A stretch of DNA of 64,000 nt, taken from assembly GCF_001693515.2 (NCBI RefSeq), contig NZ_CP042968.1, positions 5,394,001 to 5,458,000 on the forward strand. The letters run 5' to 3'. A model generated the notes under the pieces. That model was not told where the DNA came from. It ran no database searches and saw only the letters and a list, made by a program, of their open reading frames with translations. The DNA comes from Bradyrhizobium paxllaeri (GTDB lineage: Bacteria; Pseudomonadota; Alphaproteobacteria; Rhizobiales; Xanthobacteraceae). A program made the translations under genes and the position numbers. Positions 1-9,200 of this stretch are shown here, piece by piece. Every line of letters begins with the position of its first letter. Position 1 is the stretch's first letter.

Positions 1-345
1 TGAGTACGGCCGCCCTGAGTTCCATGCGCCGGCGGGATGGCAGTGATGATTTTGAGCTTTTCAGTTGCTGCGAGTACGCGTGCGAGAAGCTGACCGATTC
101 GTGCTGCTTGTCGGCGCCATAGCCAGCGGTGAAACGGATTTGGGTCAAGGCGTAGTCGAAGCCGGCCTTCTCGGCGATTTACGCGCGCTTTGACGTGTAG
201 TCGATCTCCAGTTGGTGCCTTGCTCATCGACGAAACGACGGGGCCGCCCGGACACATTCGGCATCCGATAGGCGAATTTGATAGGATCTTTATCGCGGTC
301 ATCCTGTTTTCCCCACCAAGCTGGAGTTGGGACGAAGGGACGATT
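1..345 (-). pseudogene. Fragment of an LLM-class flavin monooxygenase (SfnG-like), N-terminal part
   Basis: Read on the minus strand, the first frame gives a typical N-terminus (KFAYRMPNVSG, then RTNW-like EQGTNW). After a frameshift near 180 a second frame continues with EKAGFDYALTQIRFTAGYGA and HESVSFSHA. These strings are characteristic of luciferase-like flavin-dependent monooxygenases of the dimethylsulfone monooxygenase (SfnG) type. The frame breaks again near position 60 and the gene runs off the left edge of the window. Family assignment is from remembered motifs, so the exact substrate is uncertain. With at least one frameshift inside about 300 bases it cannot make a normal protein. 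It is most simply a relic stranded at the edge of the island. Confidence 0.55.
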
Positions 346-699
346 GATTGAAGCGGGCAGCAACTTGCATCACACCGCTCAGACAAGCGGGCGCGCATCT
401 ATTCAAAATCCAACGGCAGGGTACGGCTTGTAGAAGCGTTCGCTATCTGCGGTGTCAGCACGCTGACGCGAAATGGATTAGGTCAACAACACGACGCGCA
501 AATCCTACGACGCGGAGGTGTGCGCAGACCGGAGTTGTTGGCTTCGTCGAAGACGTCATTCCAGATCATCAGCGTTTCATTCTCTAAAGCACTACTGATT
601 GACATCAATAGTCTCAGAGAAAGAGCGGCTGCGCGAGTCTAAGACAAGCTATTTTTCATCGCAGTCGGAGAACCCGCTTTCCAATATTCACAACCAACG

Positions 700-1320
700 G
701 ATCGTTTGTTACCGTGCGAGAAAAATATTGCCGGCGACAACTCCGGCGGAGGGCCGCACTAGGGCTTCTCACCATTAGAATGCAGGGCGACCGCGATCAA
801 CCGCACCAGGGCGATCGGATTCAGCCTCTCCGCGGTATCATTGACCGGCACGCCCTTGACCTGACTCCAAAGGTGATCGGAACGCTCTCCGGATAGCTCG
901 GCAGATTGGCGAGCAGAACCAGCATGCCCATTCGGTCATCAACGCGTTCACCCAGGCCAACGATGCCTTACAACAGATTTCGATGCCGGCATTGCGCACG
1001 TGCGCCAGCGTATCGATGCGATCCCGCAGGGTGCGGTGGTGATGATCTTGTCGTAGAACTCGGGCGAAGTGTCGACATTCTGATTATTGTAGGAGTCGAG
1101 CCCAGCTTCGGCGAGCCGCGCGGCCTGCCCAGGGAGTCAGCATGCCGAGCGGACGTAGGTCTCCACGCCGAGGTCTTTCACCGCGCTGACCATATCGCAG
1201 ACCTTTTGACGTCACGGTCTTTCGGGTTGCGCGCCAGGCGCACTGGGCAATTCGCTTGGCTCGCTCTCTGCTTGTCTGAGCTGGTCTCCTGCAGCGCAGC
1301 GCCACATCGCAGATGGCCTA
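700..1320 (-). pseudogene. bioB: Decayed biotin synthase (bioB) relic
   Basis: Pieces of the BioB radical-SAM barrel can be followed on the minus strand through several frames. The order is MVSAVKDLGVET, then [19 protein letters not shown] (the AYNHNLDTSPEFY motif), [39 protein letters not shown] and finally an ILM-RS-RLSAG-like end. The order matches biotin synthase, but the frame changes at least four times and the N-terminal CxxxCxxC half is missing or unrecognisable. It is therefore a pseudogene. Biotin synthesis genes are common passengers of Bradyrhizobium symbiotic regions, but no other bio gene is visible here. Ends are approximate. Confidence 0.6.
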
Positions 1321-2292
1321 GTGGTAGAAACGCAATTTTCTTGCTCGGGGCAGCCTGGCTCCTCGATAGCGGCTAGAGCCGCATTTGTGCGCGATCAATC
1401 GCAGCTCTCAGAATGGTGCAGCGTTGAGGCCCGCGGCCGGGGCCCTCCAAAGCATCACGATCGCCGACAAGCTGTCGTGCATTGTCTCGCGTTCGCCTCC
1501 ATCCACATCTTTGAATGTGTTTGCAGTCTGCACGAAGCCCATGCCGCGTCTCTTGTGAACGCTTGCGTCAAAAAGAAAACAGGCGACTGGGGGCTACCTG
1601 AGCAGTTCACGACGCTTTTCTTTTGTGAACCATTTCACAAAACTTCGCACCTGAGCGGTGTAGCTAACGGAGCGTTTGATTGAGAGTAGATCAGGTGATG
1701 CCGTCTTTTCCCTTTGCAATGATGCTTCATCCGAAAACCAAAGTATAGGCTGATGCCGCGATCCAAGGCGCGAGGTACGTTTACGCATTTTTTCATCGCC
1801 CACTCGCATACAACGCGCAAAACCCGCGCTTGGTCACTTTATTCTATGCTCCGGCCGACAGAGCTGAGGAGAAGTCCTTTAGATCGGTGTTCGAAGGCAA
1901 ATTGAGAATCGCGAATATCGTATCGCCATTCATTCGCGTGGCCCATTTACCCTGACGAGATCAAAATACCGGAACTCGGCCGTTCAAGAGGTTCATCTGA
2001 GATTTGGCTGCGAAACAGCGATCTCGCCTCACGTCGCCGTGATGTAATGCCATGTCCATCCGCTACTCGATCAGCATCGATCTCGAAGTCAAGACCGCCA
2101 CCGAGCGGGACATGCCGTGCTTGACCGCGAACCCTGCCCAGACCGGAACCATGATCGCGTTCACCGAGCAATGCCGCTGCTGGGTCGACCAAATCGACAA
2201 GGCCGACCGAGGTTGCCTGGGCGCATCGAGGTTGCCCGGACCATCACTGATCTGGCCCAGGTTCACATTATCGGAGGCGAGGCAGGAGCCAA
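1321..2292. other. Gene-poor stretch
   Basis: No ORF here has a recognisable product, and the open frames on both strands are short and mutually overlapping. The only discrete structure seen is a perfect inverted repeat at 1621-1642. The last 250 bases before the transporter have coding-like GC but no frame I can assign. Confidence 0.4.
1624..1639. promoter_or_regulatory. CRP-like palindrome TGTGA-N6-TCACA
   Basis: The sequence TGTGA-ACCATT-TCACA is a perfect match to the classical CRP/FNR-superfamily half-site arrangement, and the symmetry extends outward as TTTTGTGAA...TTCACAAAA. No credible gene starts close by, so it may be a leftover operator or a chance palindrome. Confidence 0.25.
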
Positions 2293-3957
2293 ATGACCGA
2301 GTTGCCCCAGTCGCCGACCTTCAGCGCCAGTAGCATCACTGCGCCGTTCCACCATGTCACGTTCCGCCGCATATGGCTGGCGAGTCTTTTCTCTAATCTT
2401 GGCGCCTTGATTAGGGGCGTTGGCGCGGCTTGGGCGATGACGCAGATGACATCGTCGGCCGACAAGGTCGCACTGGTCCAAACCGCCTTGATGCTGCCGG
2501 TCATGCTGATCTCGATGCCGGCCGGTGCCATTGCCGACATGCATGACCGGCGCATCGTGATGCTGTTTTCGCTTGGTATCGCGTTCGCGGGCGCGGCCGC
2601 GCTGACGGCCCTCGCCTGGCTCGGCCTAGTCACGCCGAACCTGTTATTGGCGCTGTGCTTCGTGGTGGGCAGCGGTGTGGCGCTGATGGATCCGGCCTGG
2701 CAATCCTCGGTCAGCGAACAGGTACCGTCGGAAACGCTTCCCGCGGCCGTCGCGCTGAACAGCATCAGCTACAATATCGCACGCAGTGTAGGTCCGGCAA
2801 TCGGTGGCATTGTCGTTGTGACCGCTGGCGCAGTAGCTGCTTTCGCACTAAACGCGCTGCTTTATCTGCCACTAATGCTAGCGCTGTTCCTGTGGAAACC
2901 TTTCTCCAAACCGTCGCGTCTGCCGCCTGAAAGGTTTAACCGTGCCATCGTTACGGGCGTGCGCTACATCGCCAATTCGCCATCGATCAAGATCGTTCTG
3001 ACCCGCTCCATGGTAACAGGCGCGATCGGCGGCGCGATCATCGCACTGATGCCGCTAGTGGCGCGCGATCTCCTCCATGGCGATGCCCAGACCTATGGCA
3101 TCATGCTGAGCGCCTTTGGCCTGGGCGCGGTGATCGGCGCTCTCAATCTCACTGAGGTACGGAAGCGCATGAGTGGCGAGGCGGCGATCCGCGCCTGTGC
3201 GCTGTCCATGGGCTGTGCGATTGCCGCGGTGGCGCTGAGCAGAGAGCCGGTACTGACGACGGCCGCGCTTTTTCTTGCGGGCGCCGTGTGGATGATGGCG
3301 TGGGCGCTGTTCAATATTGGCGTGCAGCTATCGGCGCCACGCTGGGTGGCGGGGCGCTCGCTCGCGGCCTATCAGGCGGCGAGTTCCGGCGGGATTGCTG
3401 TCGGCAGTTGGGGTTGGGGCCATCTCACCGATGCCGCTGGGGTCCAAACTGCGCTCCTAGTCTCGGCCGCCCTGATGTTGGTCTCGCCGCTCCTTGGCCT
3501 TTGGTGGCGCATCCCGCGCGTCGGCGCGTGGGGCGAAGAGGCCGAGGTGCTTGAGGATCCTGAGGTGCGGCTGGCGCTGACCGGACGCAGCGGCCCGTTG
3601 GTTGTCGAGATCGAATATCGCGTAACGCAGGGGAATGCGCGGTCCTTTCACAACGTGATGCAGGACGTACAGCTGTTCCGGCAGCGCAATGGCGCTTATG
3701 GCTGGTCGATAGCGCGCGACATCGCCGATCCCGAACTATGGACCGAGCGCTATCACTGCCCGACATGGCTCGATTATTTGCGCCAGCGCAACCGCTCGAC
3801 TCCGTCGGAGCGCGCGATTGAACAGCAGGCAATTGCTTTGCACATTGGCCCTGAGCCCGTACGGGTCCGACGCATGTTGGAACGCCCGTTCGGATCGGTG
3901 CGCTGGAAGGAAAACGTGTCCGAGGCCTTTGGGGAGCAAGAAATCTCGCGTTTCTGA
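2293..3957 (+). CDS. MFS transporter of the MFS_3 (EntS-like) exporter type with C-terminal soluble domain
   Basis: This is a 554-residue inner-membrane permease. About the first 410 residues form some ten to twelve hydrophobic segments with MFS features, including the loop-2/3 region GAIADMHDRR after the second helix pair and the RSVGPAIGG stretch in the middle. The remaining ~130 residues (about 425-554) are soluble and resemble the dimeric alpha-beta antibiotic-biosynthesis-monooxygenase-like tail found on many members of this subfamily. Members are proton-driven exporters of siderophores or drugs; the substrate here cannot be read from sequence. The ATG is preceded by AGGAG at suitable spacing. 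It stands alone, without an operon partner in the same direction for over 1 kb. Confidence 0.88.
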   Translation: MTELPQSPTFSASSITAPFHHVTFRRIWLASLFSNLGALIRGVGAAWAMTQMTSSADKVALVQTALMLPVMLISMPAGAIADMHDRRIVMLFSLGIAFAGAAALTALAWLGLVTPNLLLALCFVVGSGVALMDPAWQSSVSEQVPSETLPAAVALNSISYNIARSVGPAIGGIVVVTAGAVAAFALNALLYLPLMLALFLWKPFSKPSRLPPERFNRAIVTGVRYIANSPSIKIVLTRSMVTGAIGGAIIALMPLVARDLLHGDAQTYGIMLSAFGLGAVIGALNLTEVRKRMSGEAAIRACALSMGCAIAAVALSREPVLTTAALFLAGAVWMMAWALFNIGVQLSAPRWVAGRSLAAYQAASSGGIAVGSWGWGHLTDAAGVQTALLVSAALMLVSPLLGLWWRIPRVGAWGEEAEVLEDPEVRLALTGRSGPLVVEIEYRVTQGNARSFHNVMQDVQLFRQRNGAYGWSIARDIADPELWTERYHCPTWLDYLRQRNRSTPSERAIEQQAIALHIGPEPVRVRRMLERPFGSVRWKENVSEAFGEQEISRF

Positions 3958-3980
3958 TAGCGATCACCGCGTTCCAGCGC

Positions 3981-4005
3981 GATTCAGATTGCGTCTAGCT
4001 GAATC
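3981..4005 (+). terminator. Hairpin just after the MFS gene
   Basis: GATTCAG and CTGAATC form a 7-bp perfect stem around an 11-base loop, 24 bases after the transporter stop codon, followed by an A-rich rather than T-rich run. It could be a weak bidirectional terminator or a remnant of a dispersed palindromic repeat. Confidence 0.25.
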
Positions 4006-5181
4006 AAAATCTCGAAGATAATCGATCGGTATTCATAAGCCTTTGTGCATCTGCACGGGATGCTTTTGCATTAGCTTCTCTGCTTTGACTGAGGAATACA
4101 AAGCACGCAGGCCACAATGATGCAGCTCCTCCAGACACTACGGCGAGTTCGTCGTTGATCTTGCTCGATGCATCGGTCAAGCGGATTCTTGGAGGCCGCT
4201 AGGAAGGAGCTCTCCCCAAACAACAGGCGGTGCTCTTCCGTACCTCCTCACGTAGCAGACCGCTGGAGGTCGAACTCACGCGTCGCAATACCACGATCGT
4301 GAATTCGACCGCTTGAACAGTCCGGTCGGCCAAGCAGGAAAAATAGGGGCTGTCAGCGCAGCAGGGCTGTCGGAACAATGGTCTGCCATACGTCTTGGAT
4401 CCAGCCGCCTGGATTTCGCAATATCGCGTTCATAGCCCCGCACGCCAATTCGAAGAATTTTTTCTGCGTCTATCGCTCGTCACTTGTCCGGTCGCGCTCT
4501 ACCGGTCACCTCGAAATCGAAAGTCTGGTTCAACCAGTTGAACGGTCAGACCGGCCACCGCCCGAACGCTGGCCGGGCGGCTTGCTGAGGTCAAATTGGG
4601 CAGCTGAATTGCGCAACCGAAGATAAGGGGCGGCCCGACTCCGTTACACTCTCGGGAGTCCCAAAGCCGGTCAGGAGCCCTTGAAGCCGCGAATTACTTG
4701 GACTCAAGATTTCACCCCTCCCGGCGGTCAATCGACCCCGCATGATCGAGCGTTGGCGTGCTGGCGCAAACGCGACGTGCAGGGCGCGGGTAATGGGCTG
4801 TGCTGCAGCCTCAACAACGACGAGACCGATGCAGATCGCTACTTCAGGGGAGATTAAACTGCTCCTGCTTACCGAGCGTTCGACTCTGTGGAGAGTGACC
4901 TTCACGGGACCGCAGGCAACCGCCTCGGTCTGGATGATGCGCCGCCCTTTGCAGGCGAGGCGTCGGATTTCAGAGTCCTTTTCAAATTTTTTTGGCAGCG
5001 CGGGCGGTAGCTTGTCATCGTGCAGCAGCGTTAACTGATCAGCCGCCCCTCCCCTTCGCGTACTTATACGATAGCGGCATGGCCGCTTGCGTTTTCCACA
5101 CGGATACGATTATTATTACTACAATTTATAGTAGCTCATAATTTTTGGAGGCAAATTCAACTAGTTATTTGGGGGCTACAA
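4006..5181. other. Intergenic region without a recognisable gene
   Basis: Only short overlapping frames are present on either strand and none gives a recognisable protein. The last 100 bases are strongly AT-rich (around 5085-5160), unlike the surroundings, and probably hold the promoter of the Hedgehog-domain gene. Confidence 0.4.
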
Positions 5182-6126
5182 ATGAATTCTACAGTAGGAA
5201 TTTTCTTTGGCGGCTTCATCGCGGTCGTCTTGCTTCTGCTCTTCTCTGCATCGACGTTTTATATGGCCTATCTTGTCTGGGATGCATGCGGCGGGAAAAT
5301 CTCGTGCCCGGCGGTTCCTTTTGGCGAGGGGCTGACCTACGTCGTTACGACGGTCGGCGGCCTCGTTTCAGCGCTGGTCATCGCACGGCTTAGCGTGACC
5401 GAGCCCGGAAAAGCCCCTTCGGTCGTTCCTGGTGCTACAGAAGCGACTACGGCCACCACGACAATTGCGATCCTCTATCTCTTGGGCTGGATGGCGACGG
5501 GTCTTACGGCGCTAGTGCTCGGAGTAATGATCTATCCCAAGGCCAATCAGACTCTGAGCGATCTTGGTACAACATGGCTTGGCCTCGCCGTATCGGCGGC
5601 CTATGCCTATTTCGGTATTACGCCAGGGTCGTCGAAGAACGATCGGTCGTTGATGGAATTAGCTCCGTCACCTGAGGCCACTGATGACCTCTCGCAAGGG
5701 CAGAAAGTCCCCAACGCGTCGGAAACGGCGACGTGCGGTGCGATCACCAAGAAGATCAAGCGAACTGATCCGGAGTTTGCGACACTTGTCTCCAATCAGA
5801 ACGCGAGCATTGTTTTCAAGGATGAGGAAGGCACGGGCGCCGATCGAATGATGAGCGCCCGGATGCAATCCAAGCTCGATGCGCTGGCTTCGCTAGTCAG
5901 CGCAGAATGGCCCGGCGTGAAGCTTCGCGTGGCGGAGGCCTGGGACGAGGACAATGAGCACTCGCCCGCCGCCCTGCATTACGAGGGCCGAGCAGCCGAC
6001 ATCACGACGCAACCGCCCGACGGTGCCAAACTCGGACGTCTCGCCCGGCTTGCGGTGAATGCGGGCTGCGACTGGGTGTTCTATGAGGACACCAATCATG
6101 TGCATGTTTCAGTTAAGAGGGCCTGA
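5182..6126 (+). CDS. Membrane protein with C-terminal Hedgehog-type (Hh-N / DD-peptidase-like) domain
   Basis: This 314-residue protein has four predicted membrane helices (about 6-33, 51-70, 94-116, 130-147), a hydrophilic linker, and from about 196 to the end a domain strikingly like the signalling domain of animal Hedgehog. The strings [36 protein letters not shown] and WVFYED align in order. All metal-site residues of that family have counterparts. Zn ligands are H266, D273 and H308, with acidic E302 and H306 nearby. Ca-site acids are E215, E216, D221, E252, D255 and D257. Bacterial Hedgehog-like proteins are known and are grouped with the LAS/M15 Zn DD-peptidases, so peptidoglycan peptide hydrolysis is the likeliest activity (inference). 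An even number of helices puts both ends on one side, probably the periplasm. GGGGG precedes the ATG. The giant genes follow 160 bases downstream. Confidence 0.88.
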   Translation: MNSTVGIFFGGFIAVVLLLLFSASTFYMAYLVWDACGGKISCPAVPFGEGLTYVVTTVGGLVSALVIARLSVTEPGKAPSVVPGATEATTATTTIAILYLLGWMATGLTALVLGVMIYPKANQTLSDLGTTWLGLAVSAAYAYFGITPGSSKNDRSLMELAPSPEATDDLSQGQKVPNASETATCGAITKKIKRTDPEFATLVSNQNASIVFKDEEGTGADRMMSARMQSKLDALASLVSAEWPGVKLRVAEAWDEDNEHSPAALHYEGRAADITTQPPDGAKLGRLARLAVNAGCDWVFYEDTNHVHVSVKRA

Positions 6127-6285
6127 GTAGCCGGTCGTCATGACAGTTCCGATCGGAATCGACGAATCTTCCTCATCGCATAGTAGCTTTACTTCATAGC
6201 ATTTTGAAATGATCGCACCACAACGGTGCTGCTGGCGGCTGTAGGCGTTTCATTCCGTGAACAATTTGAGCCGGGGTGTTACTCG

Positions 6286-9200
6286 ATGTTCTTGATATTC
6301 AGGCTTTACGGCAAATTCTGTTGGCCGCCGACCGCGAAGCTTCTCAACGACGACGAGAAGTCGCGCCAATCCGGCATCATAGAGGTTTATGCCGCCCCCA
6401 GGCAGCAAGGTGCCGCCGAACATACGGCGCTCCTGCGATGGTTTCCCACCGACCGGGAAACTGATCCGCCTCCCCCCGACCTAGGAACGGTGAAGGACGA
6501 TCTCTTCGTCCTCTCCACTCAAGGTGTGGTGGATTGGTTCACCTCCAACACGCGCAATGACTGTGCGATCTGGCTCGATGGCGGCGGCCCCGCAGCAGCC
6601 GGCGCCGACGAGGCCTTTGTCATCTTTCGCGGCGCATTCCTCTTCGAGCAGTACCAGCGGCCTGAGCAGGACAAGACGGCAGGTCCGTCGGACCTTGAGG
6701 TGCAGTGGCCGCTCATGCGTCGCTTCACCTACGCCGACAACCCGGTTTTCTCCTCACTCGGCATTTACGGCAAGAACCGGCCCCTGCTCCATCTCGGTCT
6801 GCACCTGCCGCTGCCCGTGCGCCGGACAAGCCATTCGGCGGCCAGCCGCAAGAATGCAGGCGCGTTCCCGTTCTCGGCGGTGTTCGATCTCAAGCCGAAG
6901 GCCGCGGACAAGTGGTTCGAGATCGACCGGCTGTTCGCTGGCTGGAAAGCCAATGACGGCTTGCCGAAATTCGACGCGCCCGAAAAATCCTGTTTTCCCT
7001 TTCTGGGTCAAAAGAAGCCCAAAAAGGAAAAGATGCGCCTTGGCTCATTCGGCTTTGCCGAATATGGCCAGACCGGCGGCGATTTCGCTGTCTATGGCCT
7101 CGATCGGCCCACCACGTTGAGCTACTGGCCGCTCAACAGCCAGGCCCTGCGCCAGGATATCCTTTGGCCCTACGGCTTCGCGCTGGACTATGACGAGGAC
7201 GACTGGCTGCAGTCGGCCAATATCGGCCTTGCCGATTCAAGCCTGCGCTTTTCTTCCGCGCCGAATGGAACCGGCGCGGACCGGGGGCATTCCAGCTCAC
7301 TCAGCTATCGTGCCTCGGTGATCAGGACCGGAGCGACTGGGCCGCAATCCGGGGACTTGCGGGGCGACAGCAAGGGACTGCGCCTGCGTCTCGCACGTGA
7401 ACTCGGCGGCCGTTTTGCGGATGGCATCCATTATGGCGCCAACGAAACCGCCAGCGAGGAAGACGCAAGCAAAGTCGAGGGCTGGATAAGGATCGGCGCA
7501 AGGCATCTTTCCGTCGATTGCGAACTCGCCTGGGAGATTTCACGCCGCGATATCTGGACGACCGACCCCGATGCCGACTGGTCACCCGCCGTCAACATTC
7601 GCCTGCACTGGCTCGAGCCGATCTCGGCGCACAACGTCAACGCGGCAGCCATCAACGCAGACACCGAATTCAAGAGCGGGCTGCTCGCGCACGCCAACCA
7701 TTCGTTGGGCACGGTCAGGGACTCGCTCGAACGCGGCGAGGCAGGACGGCCACATTCGTTCCTGCCGGACCTGTCCGGTCCTGCGGGAAATCCGAGCATC
7801 CGTTTTTGTCTTTACGGCTCCCCGCTACCCGCCTCCTTCAAGGACGGAATGGTTTCCTGGGGGCGCCCTGCACCGGGTGCGGGACAAGGTGGCTGGCGAC
7901 GGCCATCCATGCGGCTGAGCATCGCCAACCCGCGGCACCTGATCCAGGGGATCAACGAAAGCGAGCTGAAAAATTTCGAGCTGAAGCTGTCTGCCGCCGG
8001 CCTGACTTTCTTTCAGCCGAAGCCAACGGCGCCCCCGCCCCAGCTTGAATTGAGCCTCAACCACGACAAGGATTGGCCGCCGCAAGCCAACGACAGCGTG
8101 GAAGACGGCGAGCCGTTCTTTGCGTCGTTTAAGGTGGTGACGCGGCCCAGGCTGCAGGACGGACAGGAGAGCTGGTACGGACGGCTTTCGTCGCTGCAAT
8201 TCCGTGGATCGATCAACTATCCGAAAACGGAAGAGCCCGGCCATCTCAGGATCGGCGGACGAGGCGCTCGTCTCGGCCTCGGCGACGGCAGCCCGTTGCT
8301 GGTCTATCCCGAAGGCCGCATTGCAGCAGAAATCAGCCTCGCGATCCCGGCATCGACCATCGAGCCGATCGGCGTCGACACCGCCCGGACCGACCGCAGC
8401 GGGCGTCCGGGACCGTTGCTGATCCCGCTCGATGCGGCGGCCGTAGGTTCCGACAGCGAGAACGTGTTCTGGCTCAAGGCGACCGAGACCCTGTCGCCAA
8501 CCCATGATCGCAAGCTTGTTGCGTCGATCATCGAAAACTCGCAGCAGACCGGAACGCGCTCCTACGTCGTGCTCTCGTCGGAGCCGTTCTCGATTTTCCG
8601 CTACACCCATCAGCCGCTCTACGCGCGCGGCAAGATCGATACGGCGAATGTTGCGTTCTATTCGGACGACGACCGGATCTGGCAGTACCGGCGAACCTCG
8701 GATCTCTATCACTACGTCTTCCCGCCGCAGGTGGTCGGTGAAAGCGCCGACAAGCCGCGTCGGCTCGAACTGCACGACTTGCCCGTACCGGATCCGAACA
8801 ACGAGAATCCGCCTACCCCGTTCGTCCCGGACCAGGACGACAACGGCAAGAATAAGCTCGACGCACACAACTATCGCATGGCGGGCCCGAAGAGCGATCT
8901 GCAGCGTCGTGCCGTCGAGTTTCGCCTCACGCCGTCCGCGGAGATGTGGATCCAGCCGAGCGACGTCGAGCGCGGCTATTTCATGCCGGAGGCGACGAGC
9001 TACGAGATCTTTCGCCAGCGCGGCGAATACGGACTTGGCGCGGCCCTCGGATATTTGCGCGCTGAATTCCTCTATGGCTTGCCGGTCGGAATCGATGTTG
9101 GCAAGGAACGGTCGATCGCCCGCGGCGCGCGTGTCGCCGAGATCGAGGCCCTGACGGGCAAGCCGACCGGCCCGGCGCAGCCCGGTGCGGAAGCACGGGT

